Below, one piece after another: positions 25,011 to 34,420 of a DNA stretch of 64,000 nucleotides. The notes under the pieces were generated by a model that saw only the letters and a list, made by a program, of their open reading frames with translations, searched no databases and was not told the origin of the DNA. The first letter of the stretch is position 1. Every line of letters starts with the position of its first letter. Origin of the DNA: Micromonospora sp. FIMYZ51 (lineage in GTDB: Bacteria; Actinomycetota; Actinomycetes; Mycobacteriales; Micromonosporaceae); NCBI RefSeq assembly GCF_038246755.1, contig NZ_CP134706.1:3224001-3288000 (forward strand), read 5' to 3'. The position numbers and the translations under genes are program-made.

Positions 25011-26746
25011 CAAGTTGTCTCCCTGCCTAGCCGGTTGGTGATCAGGAGGTCCCACAGTTCTCGCCGCCGGGGCTTTCCGCTGCTGGTCCGGGCGATCGTG
25101 CGTGGCCGGGCGCTGATCACCGTCGACCGCGCCCCGTCGGCCAGCCGGCGCAACTCCCGCTGGGCCACCTCGACCCAGGCCCGTTCCGGCTGCTCCAGCA
25201 CCACGACCGCGCTCGGTACGCCGTCCCGGGCACCGAGCAGGGCGGCCAACCGGTGCCGGGGCACGCCACCGGCGACCAGGGCCGCCTCGACGTCCTCGGC
25301 GAAGACCGTCCGGCCGCGTACCTTCAGGCTGTCGCCGAGCCGGCCCAACACGTAGAGCTGGCCCTGGTGCAGGAAGCCGGCATCGGCGGTGTGCAGCCGC
25401 CCGGCCTGGAATCGGGTGCCGCCGGTGGTGCCGGCATCGGCGGACAGCTCACCGGCAGCGGTCAGGTAGCCGGCGGCGAGACCGGGGCTCTGCACCACGA
25501 TCTCGCCGACCTGGCCCACGGGCACCGGGCGGCCCTCGGCGTCGACGATGGTGACCGTCACCGCGTCGAGCGGGCCGCCGCAGCCGACCACGGGGAGCCC
25601 GTCGGCGTCGTCGGTCAGGCGGACCGCCCGACCCGGTGCGACGGAGGCGGCGTCGACCCGTACCGAGGACCAGGTGGCGGTCACCCGCGCGCCGGTGACC
25701 GCCAGGGTCGCCTCCGCCAGGCCGTACGCCGGCAGCAGCGCCCGGGGGTCGAAGCCGCACCGGCGCAGTCGCCCGGCGAAGGCGGTCAGCAGCTCCGCGT
25801 CGACGCGTTCGGCCCCGACGATCAGCGAACGCCAGCCGGTCAGGTCGAGGGCGGCCAACTGCTCGTCGCCGACCCGCCGCAGCAGGTGCGCCAGGCCGAA
25901 CGCCGGCATCGCGGTGTGCGCGGCGCCGTCGCCGCTGAACAGGGCGAGGTAGCGCAACGGCCGGTGCACGAACTCGCCAGGCGTCATCAGGGTCAGGTCG
26001 CTGCCGTCCACGATCGGGGTGAGCAGGCAGCCGATCAGACCCATGTCGTGGTGCACGGGCAGCCAGGACGCGGTCGCCGTGGCACCGGACATGCCGAGCC
26101 AGGACCGGATGGCGGCGATGTTCGCGGCGAGCGCGTCGAGCGGGATCCGGACCGCCTTGCGGGTGCCGCCCGAACCGGAGGTGGTCTGCACGAGCCCGCC
26201 ACCGGCGGCCGGCGGCCGGTCCCAGACCGTGGCGTGCCCGACCAGCTCCGCACTGTCGCGGCACACCGGCCGGGTACGGGCCACACCGGCCGAACCGGCG
26301 GCCACCCCGGCGCAGCCAGCAGAGGCGGGCGCGGCCTGGCCGGCGGCGACCGGATCGCCGACGGCAAGCGCGGCGGCGACCACCGTGCGGTGGGCGGGGT
26401 CGGGCACGACGACGGTGGGCGCGATGCTGTCCACTGTGGCGCACAGCCGGTCGGCGTAGCCGTCCGTGCCGGCCAGCCGCTGCGGCGGTGCCAGCGGTGC
26501 CGGGTAGGCGCCCAGGAGCAGCGCGCCGAAGAGTACGCCGACGAAATCGGGGCCACCGGCACTGACCATGGCCACGGTGTCGCCGGGGCGGACGCCGACC
26601 TCGTGCAGCGCGGCGGCGGCCCGGCGGCTGGATTCGGCCAGCTCCGGATAGCCGAGATGCCGCCAGGTGCCGTCGGGAGCCGAGAATCGGATGCCACGAC
26701 CGGCGGAAGGTTCGTCCAGCCAGCGCAGCACGCCGGTGCCGGCCAT
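25010..26746 (-). CDS. Fatty-acyl-AMP ligase (FAAL-type)
   Basis: This 578-residue adenylate-forming enzyme opens with IRFSAPDGTWRHLGYPEL. Its P-loop TTSGSGGTRKAVRIP resembles the FAAL Thr/Ser-rich loop, and it has ASWLPVHHDMGLIGCLL and PAYGLAEATLAVTG, all typical of FAALs that activate long-chain acids as acyl-adenylates and pass them to a carrier protein rather than CoA. The C-terminal KVRGRTVFAEDVEAAL and RTSSGKPRRREL are present. The start codon overlaps the stop of the carbamoyltransferase and the end overlaps the ACP start. It probably links a polyketide or fatty acid to the assembly line. Confidence 0.88.
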   Translation of the reverse strand: MAGTGVLRWLDEPSAGRGIRFSAPDGTWRHLGYPELAESSRRAAAALHEVGVRPGDTVAMVSAGGPDFVGVLFGALLLGAYPAPLAPPQRLAGTDGYADRLCATVDSIAPTVVVPDPAHRTVVAAALAVGDPVAAGQAAPASAGCAGVAAGSAGVARTRPVCRDSAELVGHATVWDRPPAAGGGLVQTTSGSGGTRKAVRIPLDALAANIAAIRSWLGMSGATATASWLPVHHDMGLIGCLLTPIVDGSDLTLMTPGEFVHRPLRYLALFSGDGAAHTAMPAFGLAHLLRRVGDEQLAALDLTGWRSLIVGAERVDAELLTAFAGRLRRCGFDPRALLPAYGLAEATLAVTGARVTATWSSVRVDAASVAPGRAVRLTDDADGLPVVGCGGPLDAVTVTIVDAEGRPVPVGQVGEIVVQSPGLAAGYLTAAGELSADAGTTGGTRFQAGRLHTADAGFLHQGQLYVLGRLGDSLKVRGRTVFAEDVEAALVAGGVPRHRLAALLGARDGVPSAVVVLEQPERAWVEVAQRELRRLADGARSTVISARPRTIARTSSGKPRRRELWDLLITNRLGRETT

Positions 26747-28452
26747 CAACCCTCCGCCGGCTCGGGCAGCTCGCTCGGTGCGCGGGCCACCACCCGGTCG
26801 GCGAGGATGAGCAGGTCGATGTCCTTGGCCCGGAGGAAGGTGTCGACCGCCTCGGCGGCGGTGTTGACGATCGGCTCCCCGGCCAGGTTGAGCGAGGTGT
26901 TCACCACGGCGGGCACCCCGGTGCGCTGGCGGAAGCGGTCGATCATCGACCAGTAACCCGGATTGGTGGCCCGGTCGACGTCCTGCGGACGGGCGGAGCC
27001 GTCGACGTGCGTGACGGCCGGGATCACCTGCCGCATCGCCGGCCGGACCGCACCGGCGGCCAGCATGAAGCTGGCCGGGCTGCCGGTCGGCGTGGCGATC
27101 AGTTCGCCGATGTGCTCGTGCAGCACGCTCGGGGCGACCGGACGCCACATCTCGCGGCCCTTGATCACGTTGAGCCGCTCCAGGGTCCGGCGGTCGCGTG
27201 GATCGGCGACCAGGCTGCGTGCGCCGAGCGCCCGCTGCCCGATCTCGCCGTTGCCCCGGGCCCAGGCGATCACCCGGCCGTCGGCGACGGCGTCCCCGGC
27301 GAGCGCGGCCAGCCGCGCCTCGTCCAGCGCGAGGCTGACCAGACCGGCCTCGGTCACGGCGGCCCCGGCCTGCGCGGCGGAGATGCCCAGTGACCAGTAC
27401 GCGTGGTCGATCGGCTCGGGGGTGAAGACCCCGGCGTCGCGTGCCTCCACGATCGCCGCGCCAAGCGAGACGCCCACGTCGGTGGGGACCGGCGGCACGT
27501 AGATCCGGTCGTAGAGACCGCTGCGCAGCAATCGGCCGACCATCGAGCAGTTCATGCCGACGCCACCGGCGAGCACCAGTGCCGAGGCGCCGGTGCGTTC
27601 CCGGGCGTAGGTGGCCAGGCCGAGGACGGCATCCTCCAGCGCGGACTGGACCGAGGCGGCGAAGTCGGCGTACGCGATGGCGTCCTCACCGGCCCGGGAG
27701 GCGTACGGGTAGTGGCAGCCGAAGGCGCGCCGGACCGCCTGGTCGTACGCGGCCGGGAAGCCCATCCGGGGAATGCCGGAGGAGCTGCCGGCCTCGGGTG
27801 GGGCGTCGGGAAGCAGCAGTTCGTAGCCGTCGGGCCGGCCGTGCAGCGGGATCTCGCCGCCGGCCCGGCCGTAGGCGGCCAGTCCCATCAGCTTGCCCGC
27901 GCCCCATTCGCCCAGACCGGCCCATTTGGACGCGGCGGCGTAGAAGAAGCCGAGCGACTGGCTGATCGGCCATTCGCGCAGGATCTCGATGCGCCCGTCG
28001 CGGCCGTGCGCAATCGTGGAGCACTGCGACTCGCCGGCTCCGTCGATGACGATGATGGCGGCGTCCGACTCGCCGCTGGGGTAGTAGGCACTGGCGGCGT
28101 GGGCCAGGTGGTGCGGCACCCAGGTCAGCGGCGGCAGGGTGAGATCGTCGTCGTGCGGGAAGAGCGTCTTGCGTAGCGCCTCCGGGGTGAGCCGGCGGCT
28201 GCGGCCGAGCGGGGTACGCCGCAGGTCCCAGCCGACCGCGACGGCCTCCAGCGACGCCGCCGTGATCCCCTCGGCGGCGAGCAGCTCGCGGATGGCGTCG
28301 GTCGGTGGCTGCCCGAGGGCGTGCTTGCGCCGGGAGACCTTCTCCTGCTCGACGAGGCGGACGAGCCGCCCGTCGCGGAGCAGTGCCGCCGAGGCGTCAT
28401 GCAGGTTGATGTTCAGGCCAAGGGTGTAACGCCCGTCCGTACGCACCGTCAA
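26746..28452 (-). CDS. NodU/CmcH-type O-carbamoyltransferase
   Basis: The 568-residue protein has LGLNINLHDASAALL and VPHHLAHAASAYYPS in its Kae1-like N-terminal domain, then LVLAGGVGMNCSMVGRL, ARGNGEIGQRALGARSLVADP and PAVVNTSLNLAGEPIVNT. These are hallmarks of carbamoyltransferases that move a carbamoyl group from carbamoyl phosphate, via carbamoyl-AMP, to a hydroxyl group (novobiocin NovN, cephamycin CmcH, tobramycin TobZ). It predicts a carbamate on a sugar or polyketide hydroxyl. A TTG start at 28452 is preferred because GAGGGG lies just upstream; GTG 28446 is an alternative. It is co-transcribed with the acyl-AMP ligase and ACP. Confidence 0.9.
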   Translation of the reverse strand: MTVRTDGRYTLGLNINLHDASAALLRDGRLVRLVEQEKVSRRKHALGQPPTDAIRELLAAEGITAASLEAVAVGWDLRRTPLGRSRRLTPEALRKTLFPHDDDLTLPPLTWVPHHLAHAASAYYPSGESDAAIIVIDGAGESQCSTIAHGRDGRIEILREWPISQSLGFFYAAASKWAGLGEWGAGKLMGLAAYGRAGGEIPLHGRPDGYELLLPDAPPEAGSSSGIPRMGFPAAYDQAVRRAFGCHYPYASRAGEDAIAYADFAASVQSALEDAVLGLATYARERTGASALVLAGGVGMNCSMVGRLLRSGLYDRIYVPPVPTDVGVSLGAAIVEARDAGVFTPEPIDHAYWSLGISAAQAGAAVTEAGLVSLALDEARLAALAGDAVADGRVIAWARGNGEIGQRALGARSLVADPRDRRTLERLNVIKGREMWRPVAPSVLHEHIGELIATPTGSPASFMLAAGAVRPAMRQVIPAVTHVDGSARPQDVDRATNPGYWSMIDRFRQRTGVPAVVNTSLNLAGEPIVNTAAEAVDTFLRAKDIDLLILADRVVARAPSELPEPAEG

Positions 28453-28559
28453 CGCACCCCTCGAACGGCTATTGATCGAATTTTGTCGCTACCGATGCTC
28501 AGTACGATATCGACAGCGATCAGATTTTTGAAGGCCGGAACGGCGGCCCCGGTCCGGTT

Positions 28560-29759
28560 TTACGCGGGCACGCAGGTGACCGGCACGGTCCGGAAGGCGC
28601 GGAAGTTGAACTGGGCGGCCCGTTGCGCCGGTGCCCGTGGCTCCAGGGCCGCGCACCGCCGGGACAGCGCATCGAACACGGCGACCGCCTGCGCCCGGGC
28701 CAGCGGTGCCCCGAAGCAGTAGAAGCCGCCGCCGCCGAAGCTCACGTGCGGGTTCGGGGTGCGTCCGATGTCGATCCGGTCCGGCTCGGCGAACCGCTGC
28801 GGATCGCGGTTGGCGCTGCCGAGCATGAGCACCAGGATCCGGCCGGCGCGGATGCTCCGGTCGCCGATCGTCACCGGATGGTCCGCGACCCGGGTGGTCA
28901 CCTGGATCGGCGCGTCGAACCGCAGGAACTCCTCGACCGCGGGCGTGGCCAGCGCCGGTGCCGCCCGCAGTCGGGCGAACTCGTCCGGCCGCTCGGCCAG
29001 CGCGGAGATGCCGGTGGCGATCAGGTTGGCGGTGGTGTCGCTGCCCGCGTACAGCAGGGTCAGCACCTGGTCGATCGCCTGGTTGCGGATCTCCTCCGTG
29101 GTGGCCAGGGCGGCGAGCCGGGTGAGCAGGTCGTCGGCGGGGCGCCGAGCGCGCTCGGCGAGCAGGCTCGCGACGTGCTCCCGCAGCCAGCTCAACGCGG
29201 CGTCGGCCGGGGCATGGTCGGCGCGGCCGAGCATCACCGCGTCGCCGAAGACCGACAGCACCGAGACCCGCTCGCGGACCGCCGCCCGGTCCGCGGCCGG
29301 TACCCCGACCAGCGCGCAGAGCACGGCGTGCGCCAGCGGCTGGGCGAGGTCGGCGACGGCCTCCCCGCCGCCGTCCAGCAACGGTTCGAGCAACTCGTCG
29401 ATCAGTCGGTCGACGGTCGGGGCGAGCCCGGCCACGGTGCTGCGGCTGACCGCCTGGGTCAGGGCGCGGCGCAACTCGGCGCTGCCCCGGGCGATGTCCA
29501 TCCGGGCGAAGAAGGCGCTCGCCGTGCCGCCGCGCGCGGCCAGCCGGTAGTAATCCTCGGAGATCGCGTACTTGCGGAGTCGGGAGTCGCGCAGCAACGC
29601 GCTGACGTCCGCGTACCGGGTCACCCCGTACTGCTGGGCGCCGAAGCGGCAGACCGGCCCGATCGCGCGCAGCCGCGCGTAGCTCGGGTAGGGGTCGCGG
29701 ATCACCTCCGGATCGGTGCCGTCGAAGCGGGGCGGTAGCGGCGTGAGCGGCGTCGCCAT
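28560..29759 (-). CDS. Cytochrome P450 (399 aa)
   Basis: This soluble bacterial class I P450 has the I-helix LLYAGSDTTANLI with an intact acid-alcohol pair, ExxR in EEFLRFDAPIQVTTR and heme loop FGGGGFYCFGAPLARAQ. The usual His two residues before the heme Cys is Phe. It requires a ferredoxin, and the only visible one is at 36848. It is the most upstream gene of the minus-strand operon that continues into the carbamoyltransferase after a 107-base AT-richer gap. Divergence from the glycosyltransferase leaves a 71-base shared promoter region. Substrate unknown. Confidence 0.92.
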   Translation of the reverse strand: MATPLTPLPPRFDGTDPEVIRDPYPSYARLRAIGPVCRFGAQQYGVTRYADVSALLRDSRLRKYAISEDYYRLAARGGTASAFFARMDIARGSAELRRALTQAVSRSTVAGLAPTVDRLIDELLEPLLDGGGEAVADLAQPLAHAVLCALVGVPAADRAAVRERVSVLSVFGDAVMLGRADHAPADAALSWLREHVASLLAERARRPADDLLTRLAALATTEEIRNQAIDQVLTLLYAGSDTTANLIATGISALAERPDEFARLRAAPALATPAVEEFLRFDAPIQVTTRVADHPVTIGDRSIRAGRILVLMLGSANRDPQRFAEPDRIDIGRTPNPHVSFGGGGFYCFGAPLARAQAVAVFDALSRRCAALEPRAPAQRAAQFNFRAFRTVPVTCVPA

Positions 29760-29830
29760 AGAGCGACTATGATCGGCGCCAGTCGATATGGCAAGGGCCG
29801 GTATCCCCAACCGTCGGCGGAGGCGAGGCG

Positions 29831-31129
29831 ATGCCCGCAACACCCAGGTTCGTGCTGGTGACCGGTGGCTCGATGGGCGACATCCTGCCGTACCTGGGGC
29901 TGGCCAGGACCATCCAGGCGCTCGGCGGCGACGTGCTGCTCGCGGCCAGCCCGCAGGTGGCGGCGCTGGCCCTCGGCGAGCGGGTGCCGTTCGCGCCGCT
30001 CGGGGTGGCGGCCACCACGGCGGCCACCGAGGAGGTCCGGCCGAGCCGGGGACGGCGCGGCTTCCTGGAACTGACCGAACGCTGGGTGGTGGCGCCGCTG
30101 GCCGCGACCACCGCCGAACTGGACGGGATCGTCCGCGCGGGCGACGTGATCGTGGCCCACCCGATCCAGATCGCCGGTGCGCTCGTCGCCACCGCCCGCC
30201 GGTTGCCGTGGTTGACCGTGAGCCCGGCGACCTGGCTCTTTCCGAACTCCGAGCGGATGCCGCTGTACCTGCCCCGGCCGTCGCTGGGCCGGATCGCCAA
30301 CCGGGCCGCGTGGCGGGCCTTCGGCCGTACCCTGGACCGGCGGTTCCTGCCCCGGGTCCGCGAGGTGGCCGAGGCGCTCGGCACCGACCTGCCGGCCGCC
30401 TCGTTCCTCGGCCTGTGCCGGTCGCCGACGCAGACCCTGGTGCTGACCTCGCCGTTGTTCTTCGACGGACGTACGCTGCCGCCGTCGGTCTCCGTCGTCG
30501 GCCTGGCCGGTTGGGACCAGACCCGGGTCTGGCGCAGCCGTGCCCCGCTCGACCGGTACCTGGACGCGGGCGAGGCACCGATCGTCTTCCGGGCCCCGCC
30601 GCACCTGCCCGCGCAGGGGTTCCGGCAGGTCGCCAAGGAGGTCTGCGCACGGCTCGGCCGGCGCGGCGTCTACATCGACTTCGCGGCGACCGAGACCGGC
30701 GTGGACGGTCCGCTCTACGTCGACCGGTACGTGCCGCTGTCGCTGGTCGCCGCGCGGGCCGCGGTAGGCGTGCACTACGGCGGCATCGGCACCGCTGCGG
30801 CGTTCGCCCACGCCGGTCGACCAGCGGTGGTGATGCCCTCCATCGTGGACCAGTTCGAGACGGCGTCGGTGCTGGCGGCGCTGCGCGTCGGGGTGCGCCT
30901 GGACTGGCACCGGGTGGACGCGGACCGGCTCACCCGGGCCGTCCGCGCGGCGCTGGGGCTGGCCGGGCCCGCCGCCGAACTCGGTACCCGGCTGCGCGCC
31001 GAACGAGGGCTGCGGGTGGCCGCCGCGACGATCCTGGCCACCGCGGCCGAGGCCGATCTGCCGGTCAGCGCCCGGCGGGTGCCGGCACGCCCAACTCCAG
31101 CGGCAGGTGGTCGAGACCGCGCAGGATGA
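29831..31129 (+). CDS. GT1-family glycosyltransferase (MGT/UGT-like)
   Basis: The 432-residue GT-B enzyme has the acceptor-side N-terminus FVLVTGGSMGDILPYLGLART and the nucleotide-sugar-binding signature GVHYGGIGTAAAFAHAGRPA with VMPSIVDQFETA, where HYGGIGT and DQF contact the donor phosphate and ribose. Members glycosylate macrolides, glycopeptides and terpenes. GGAGG lies eight bases ahead of ATG 29831. The nearby PIG-L deacetylase gene suggests an N-acetylhexosamine donor (inference). Its last 65 bases overlap the 3' end of the convergent P450 gene. Confidence 0.88.
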   Translation: MPATPRFVLVTGGSMGDILPYLGLARTIQALGGDVLLAASPQVAALALGERVPFAPLGVAATTAATEEVRPSRGRRGFLELTERWVVAPLAATTAELDGIVRAGDVIVAHPIQIAGALVATARRLPWLTVSPATWLFPNSERMPLYLPRPSLGRIANRAAWRAFGRTLDRRFLPRVREVAEALGTDLPAASFLGLCRSPTQTLVLTSPLFFDGRTLPPSVSVVGLAGWDQTRVWRSRAPLDRYLDAGEAPIVFRAPPHLPAQGFRQVAKEVCARLGRRGVYIDFAATETGVDGPLYVDRYVPLSLVAARAAVGVHYGGIGTAAAFAHAGRPAVVMPSIVDQFETASVLAALRVGVRLDWHRVDADRLTRAVRAALGLAGPAAELGTRLRAERGLRVAAATILATAAEADLPVSARRVPARPTPAAGGRDRAG

Positions 31130-32417
31130 AGGTGCTCGACCAGCGTGCCGCACCGGCCGGCGCGAGCCCGGGAAACCGGCTGATCAGGGCGGCGAGCAGC
31201 GTCTCGACCTCGATCCGGGCGAGCGCGGCGCCAATGCAGTAGTGCGCGCCGCCGCCGAAGGCCAACGGCCGCCGGGCAGTGACCCGGGCGATGTCGAGCC
31301 GGTCCGGTTCGGCGAAGGCGCGTGGGTCCCGGTGCGCGGCACCGATCAGCGCCATCAGTTGGGTGCCCTCGGGTAGCCGGATGCCACCGATCTCGACGGG
31401 CTGGTGGACGACCCGGGCGATGGACTGGATCGGGCTGTCGAAGCGCATCAGCTCCGGCACCGCGCGGGTGACCAGGCCGGGGTCGGCCCGCAACCGGGCG
31501 AGCTGGTCGGGCCGGTCGAGCAGCGCCCGCAGCGCCATGGTGATCTGGTTGACGGTGTTGTGGTACCCGTTGACGAAGAGGAAGGCGATGTTGGCGACGA
31601 GTTCGTCGAAGGCCAACCGGGCGCCGTCGACCTGGGTGCCGAGCAGGGCCGGCAGCATCCGCCCGGTCGGCGTGCGGCGTTGCCGAACCACCAGCCGGCC
31701 GATGATGGCGAGGAACTCCCGTTCGGCCTGCCGGGCGGCGGCCGACCGGTCCGGACCGACCAACTCCTGCGGGTCCCCGTTGGCGGCCAGCGCCGGCCCG
31801 AGCGCGGCGATGGCCGCGCGGTCGCGCTCCGGTACGCCGAGCAGTTCGCTGATCACGGCGAGGGGCACCGGCAGGGCCAACTCGGTGACCGCGTCGATCG
31901 GCCCCGGCGCGCGGGCGGCCAACGTCGTCATCAGGTCGTCGACGAGGGCGCGCACGCGTGGCCGCAGCGCGGCGACGAGACTGCGCGGGAACGCCGCCGA
32001 CAGCGCCTGCCGGACCCGGTCGTGTTCGGGCGGATCGAGCACGCTTATCGGCCGGGCCGCCGACGCGGCGGCGGCCCGCAGGCCGGAGACGGTCCCGGCG
32101 GAACCCGGTCGGGTCACCGGCGGCCCGTTGCCCACCCGCCGGTCGCCGAGGATCCGGGCCACGTCGTCGTAGCGGGTGAGCGCGTACGTGTCGGGGCCGA
32201 TCGGCCACAGTCGGTGCTCCTCGCGTACTGCGGCGAGGTGCGGGTACGGGTCGCGGTGGTAGTCCGCAGTGGCCACCAGCCGGGCGATCGGACCGGCCGG
32301 CGCCCCGCCCGACGAACTGTCGCCCGACGGCAGGTCGCCCGGCTGGGTGCCGATCGGCTGGGTGCCGCCCGACTCGATGTCGACCGGCGGCGTGCCGATC
32401 GGCTGGGCGCGGACCAC
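31065..32417 (-). CDS. Cytochrome P450 with altered I-helix (450 aa)
   Basis: A repetitive Gly/Pro/Asp-rich extension of about 45 residues (TPPVDIESGGTQPIG) precedes a standard P450 body with ELMRFDSPIQ (ExxR) and heme loop FGGGAHYCIGAALARIE. The I-helix reads FLFVNGYHNTVNQITM, so the usual acid-alcohol pair (Asp/Glu-Thr) is His-Asn. This implies an unusual proton-delivery route or a substrate-assisted reaction. The GTG start overlaps the stop of the next upstream P450 (TAGTG), giving a coupled P450 pair. The 3' end overlaps the glycosyltransferase gene by 65 bases. Confidence 0.92.
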   Translation of the reverse strand: MVRAQPIGTPPVDIESGGTQPIGTQPGDLPSGDSSSGGAPAGPIARLVATADYHRDPYPHLAAVREEHRLWPIGPDTYALTRYDDVARILGDRRVGNGPPVTRPGSAGTVSGLRAAAASAARPISVLDPPEHDRVRQALSAAFPRSLVAALRPRVRALVDDLMTTLAARAPGPIDAVTELALPVPLAVISELLGVPERDRAAIAALGPALAANGDPQELVGPDRSAAARQAEREFLAIIGRLVVRQRRTPTGRMLPALLGTQVDGARLAFDELVANIAFLFVNGYHNTVNQITMALRALLDRPDQLARLRADPGLVTRAVPELMRFDSPIQSIARVVHQPVEIGGIRLPEGTQLMALIGAAHRDPRAFAEPDRLDIARVTARRPLAFGGGAHYCIGAALARIEVETLLAALISRFPGLAPAGAARWSSTFILRGLDHLPLELGVPAPAGR

Positions 32418-33625
32418 TAGACGGCCTCGGCGACCAGCGGGACCCGCCGGTAGCCACGGAAGATCACCCGCTGGGCCCGTTCCGCGGGGGCGGCCGGGAC
32501 CAGCCCGGTACGCGCGGTCAGCTCGGCGAAGAGGGTGCGGCAGATGAGCCGGGCCAGCGGTGCGCCCAGGCAGTAGTGCGGCCCGCCGCCGAAACCGAGG
32601 TGCTGGTTGGGGCTGCGGGTCGGGTCGACGGTGTCCGGGTCGGCGAACTGCTCGGGGTCCCGGTTGCCGGAGCCGAGCACGAGATGCACGATCCGGCCCC
32701 GGCGTACGGTCCGGCCGCCGACCTCGACGGGGGCCCGGACGTACCGGCTGGTGACCTGGATCGGCGCCTCGAAGCGGGCGAACTCCTCGACCGCGCCCGG
32801 CACCAGCGCGGGTTCGGCCCGTAGCCGGGTCAGCAGCCGGTCCCGTTCGGCGAGGATGGCGCAGCCGTTGGCGACCAGGTTGACAGTGGTCTCGAAGCCG
32901 GCGAACCAGAGGAAGACCACGTTGTCGACGACCATGTCGGTGCTGAGCCAGTCCTCGGTGGCCTGGGCGGCGACCAGCCGGGAGACGAGGTCGTCGCGCG
33001 GATCGGTGCGCCGTGCCGCGACGACCGGGCGGACCACGTCGCGCAGCGCCTCGATCGTCGCGTCGATGCCGGCGCGTTCCTCCGCCGGGATGACCGGGAC
33101 GAAGGCCCGGCCGAGGTCGAGCACGCGGGCGCGCCATGGCACCGCGTCGCTCGGCGCCACCCCGAGGGCCCGGCAGAGGATCTCCACGACCAGCGGGAAC
33201 GCCAGATCGTTCAGCGCGTCGAAGTGGCCCAGGGCGAGCACCCGGTCGACGGCGCCGCGTACCTCGCGGTCGATCCCGGCGATCAGCGAGCGGTCCCGGG
33301 TCGGGCTGAACGCCTGGCCCATCAGCCGGGCGAGGCGGTTGTGGACGGCCCCGTCGCGGGTCATTACGATGTGTGAGCGCAGCGTGGCGATCTGGCTGTC
33401 GCCGCAGGCGAGATCCTGGTATTCCGGCGGGAACTCGGTGCCGAGGCGATCGTCGCGGAGCAGGCGACTGATGTCGGCGTGCCGCAGCACCACCCACTGG
33501 CCGGGGCCGCCCCGGCAGATCGGCGCCGCCTCGCGGGCCTGTCGGTACGCCTGATAGGGATCGGTCAGGGTGTGCGGATCGAAGACGTCGAAGCGGGGCG
33601 GTACGCCGACCGGGGCGACATCCAT
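32417..33625 (-). CDS. Cytochrome P450 (402 aa)
   Basis: It has the I-helix FLWFAGFETTVNLVA with an intact Glu-Thr pair, EEFARFEAPIQVTSR (ExxR) and heme loop FGGGPHYCLGAPLARL. This soluble class I P450 needs an external ferredoxin and reductase. It is the first gene of a two-P450 operon and diverges from the PIG-L gene over about 100 bases, where their promoters must lie. ATG 33625 is used; a GTG at 33634 is also possible, and neither has a clear ribosome site. The sequence most resembles the P450 at 28560 in layout. Substrate unknown. Confidence 0.92.
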   Translation of the reverse strand: MDVAPVGVPPRFDVFDPHTLTDPYQAYRQAREAAPICRGGPGQWVVLRHADISRLLRDDRLGTEFPPEYQDLACGDSQIATLRSHIVMTRDGAVHNRLARLMGQAFSPTRDRSLIAGIDREVRGAVDRVLALGHFDALNDLAFPLVVEILCRALGVAPSDAVPWRARVLDLGRAFVPVIPAEERAGIDATIEALRDVVRPVVAARRTDPRDDLVSRLVAAQATEDWLSTDMVVDNVVFLWFAGFETTVNLVANGCAILAERDRLLTRLRAEPALVPGAVEEFARFEAPIQVTSRYVRAPVEVGGRTVRRGRIVHLVLGSGNRDPEQFADPDTVDPTRSPNQHLGFGGGPHYCLGAPLARLICRTLFAELTARTGLVPAAPAERAQRVIFRGYRRVPLVAEAV

Positions 33626-33727
33626 GTTGGTCACTATTGCGTGTCGTTGGGAATCCGGCAAGACTAACCGGGCGGGCGCGAGCATGATCGCCTCCGCGAT
33701 CGCCCGGCACGGTCGGGAAGGCGAGGC

Positions 33728-34420
33728 ATGGCGGAGACATTGGTGATCTCGACCCACCTTGATGACGCGGTGCTCTCCATCGGCAAGCTGTTGTCCGCGC
33801 GCCCCGGAGCGGTCGTGCTTACCGTGTTCGCGGGTCGCCCGCCCCGCTTCACCACCACGAAGTACGACCTCGCCAGCGGGTTCATCGAGTCCCGCTCGGC
33901 CGTGCACCACCGCCGCGAGGAGGATCGCACCGCGTTGGACCTGCTCGACGCCCGTCCGCTGCACGCCGACCTGTTGGACCACCAGTACTCGATGCCCTCG
34001 ACCGACGACGAGGTGGCCGAGGTGGTGTGCCGCGCGGTCGACGAGATCCGGCCGGAGACGGTGTTCGGGCCGGTGGGTCTCTTTCACCCCGACCATGAGC
34101 AGGTCGGCCGGGTCTGGCCGGCGGCGGTCGCCGGTGCCGGCGTGCGGCACCTGATCGCGTACGAGGACCTGCCCTACCGCAACCATCGCCCGCGCCGGGC
34201 CGCCGCCGCGGTCGAGCGGTTCGCCGCCAGGCACCGGGCCAACGCCGAGCCGGGGCACGCCGACCCGCTTGAGGACGCCCGGCACGAGGGTCGCAAGGCG
34301 ATCGCGATGCTGGCGTACGCGAGCCAACTGCGCTTCGTGGCGCCGCTGTCCTGCCTGGCCGAGGAGCGGTTGTGGCGGTTGACCGCGGATCAGGCCGCCA
34401 GCCCGGCGGAGGTGCGCTGA
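33728..34420 (+). CDS. PIG-L/LmbE-family deacetylase
   Basis: The 230-residue zinc hydrolase has the family signature VISTHLDDAVLSIG (H-x-D-D, metal and general base) and the second metal site GLFHPDHEQVGR. PIG-L enzymes remove N-acetyl groups from GlcNAc-containing substrates in mycothiol, bacillithiol and teicoplanin biosynthesis, and some act as amidases. With a glycosyltransferase gene 2.6 kb away, N-deacetylation of an attached amino sugar is plausible. It opens the long + strand operon and directly abuts the thiolase gene. Confidence 0.85.
   Translation: MAETLVISTHLDDAVLSIGKLLSARPGAVVLTVFAGRPPRFTTTKYDLASGFIESRSAVHHRREEDRTALDLLDARPLHADLLDHQYSMPSTDDEVAEVVCRAVDEIRPETVFGPVGLFHPDHEQVGRVWPAAVAGAGVRHLIAYEDLPYRNHRPRRAAAAVERFAARHRANAEPGHADPLEDARHEGRKAIAMLAYASQLRFVAPLSCLAEERLWRLTADQAASPAEVR

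Noticed and set aside
28533..28548. GGCCG...CGGCC hairpin after the P450 gene, considered as a terminator
   Set aside because: The stem is only five bases and in the direction of the P450 transcript it is followed by A residues, not T residues.
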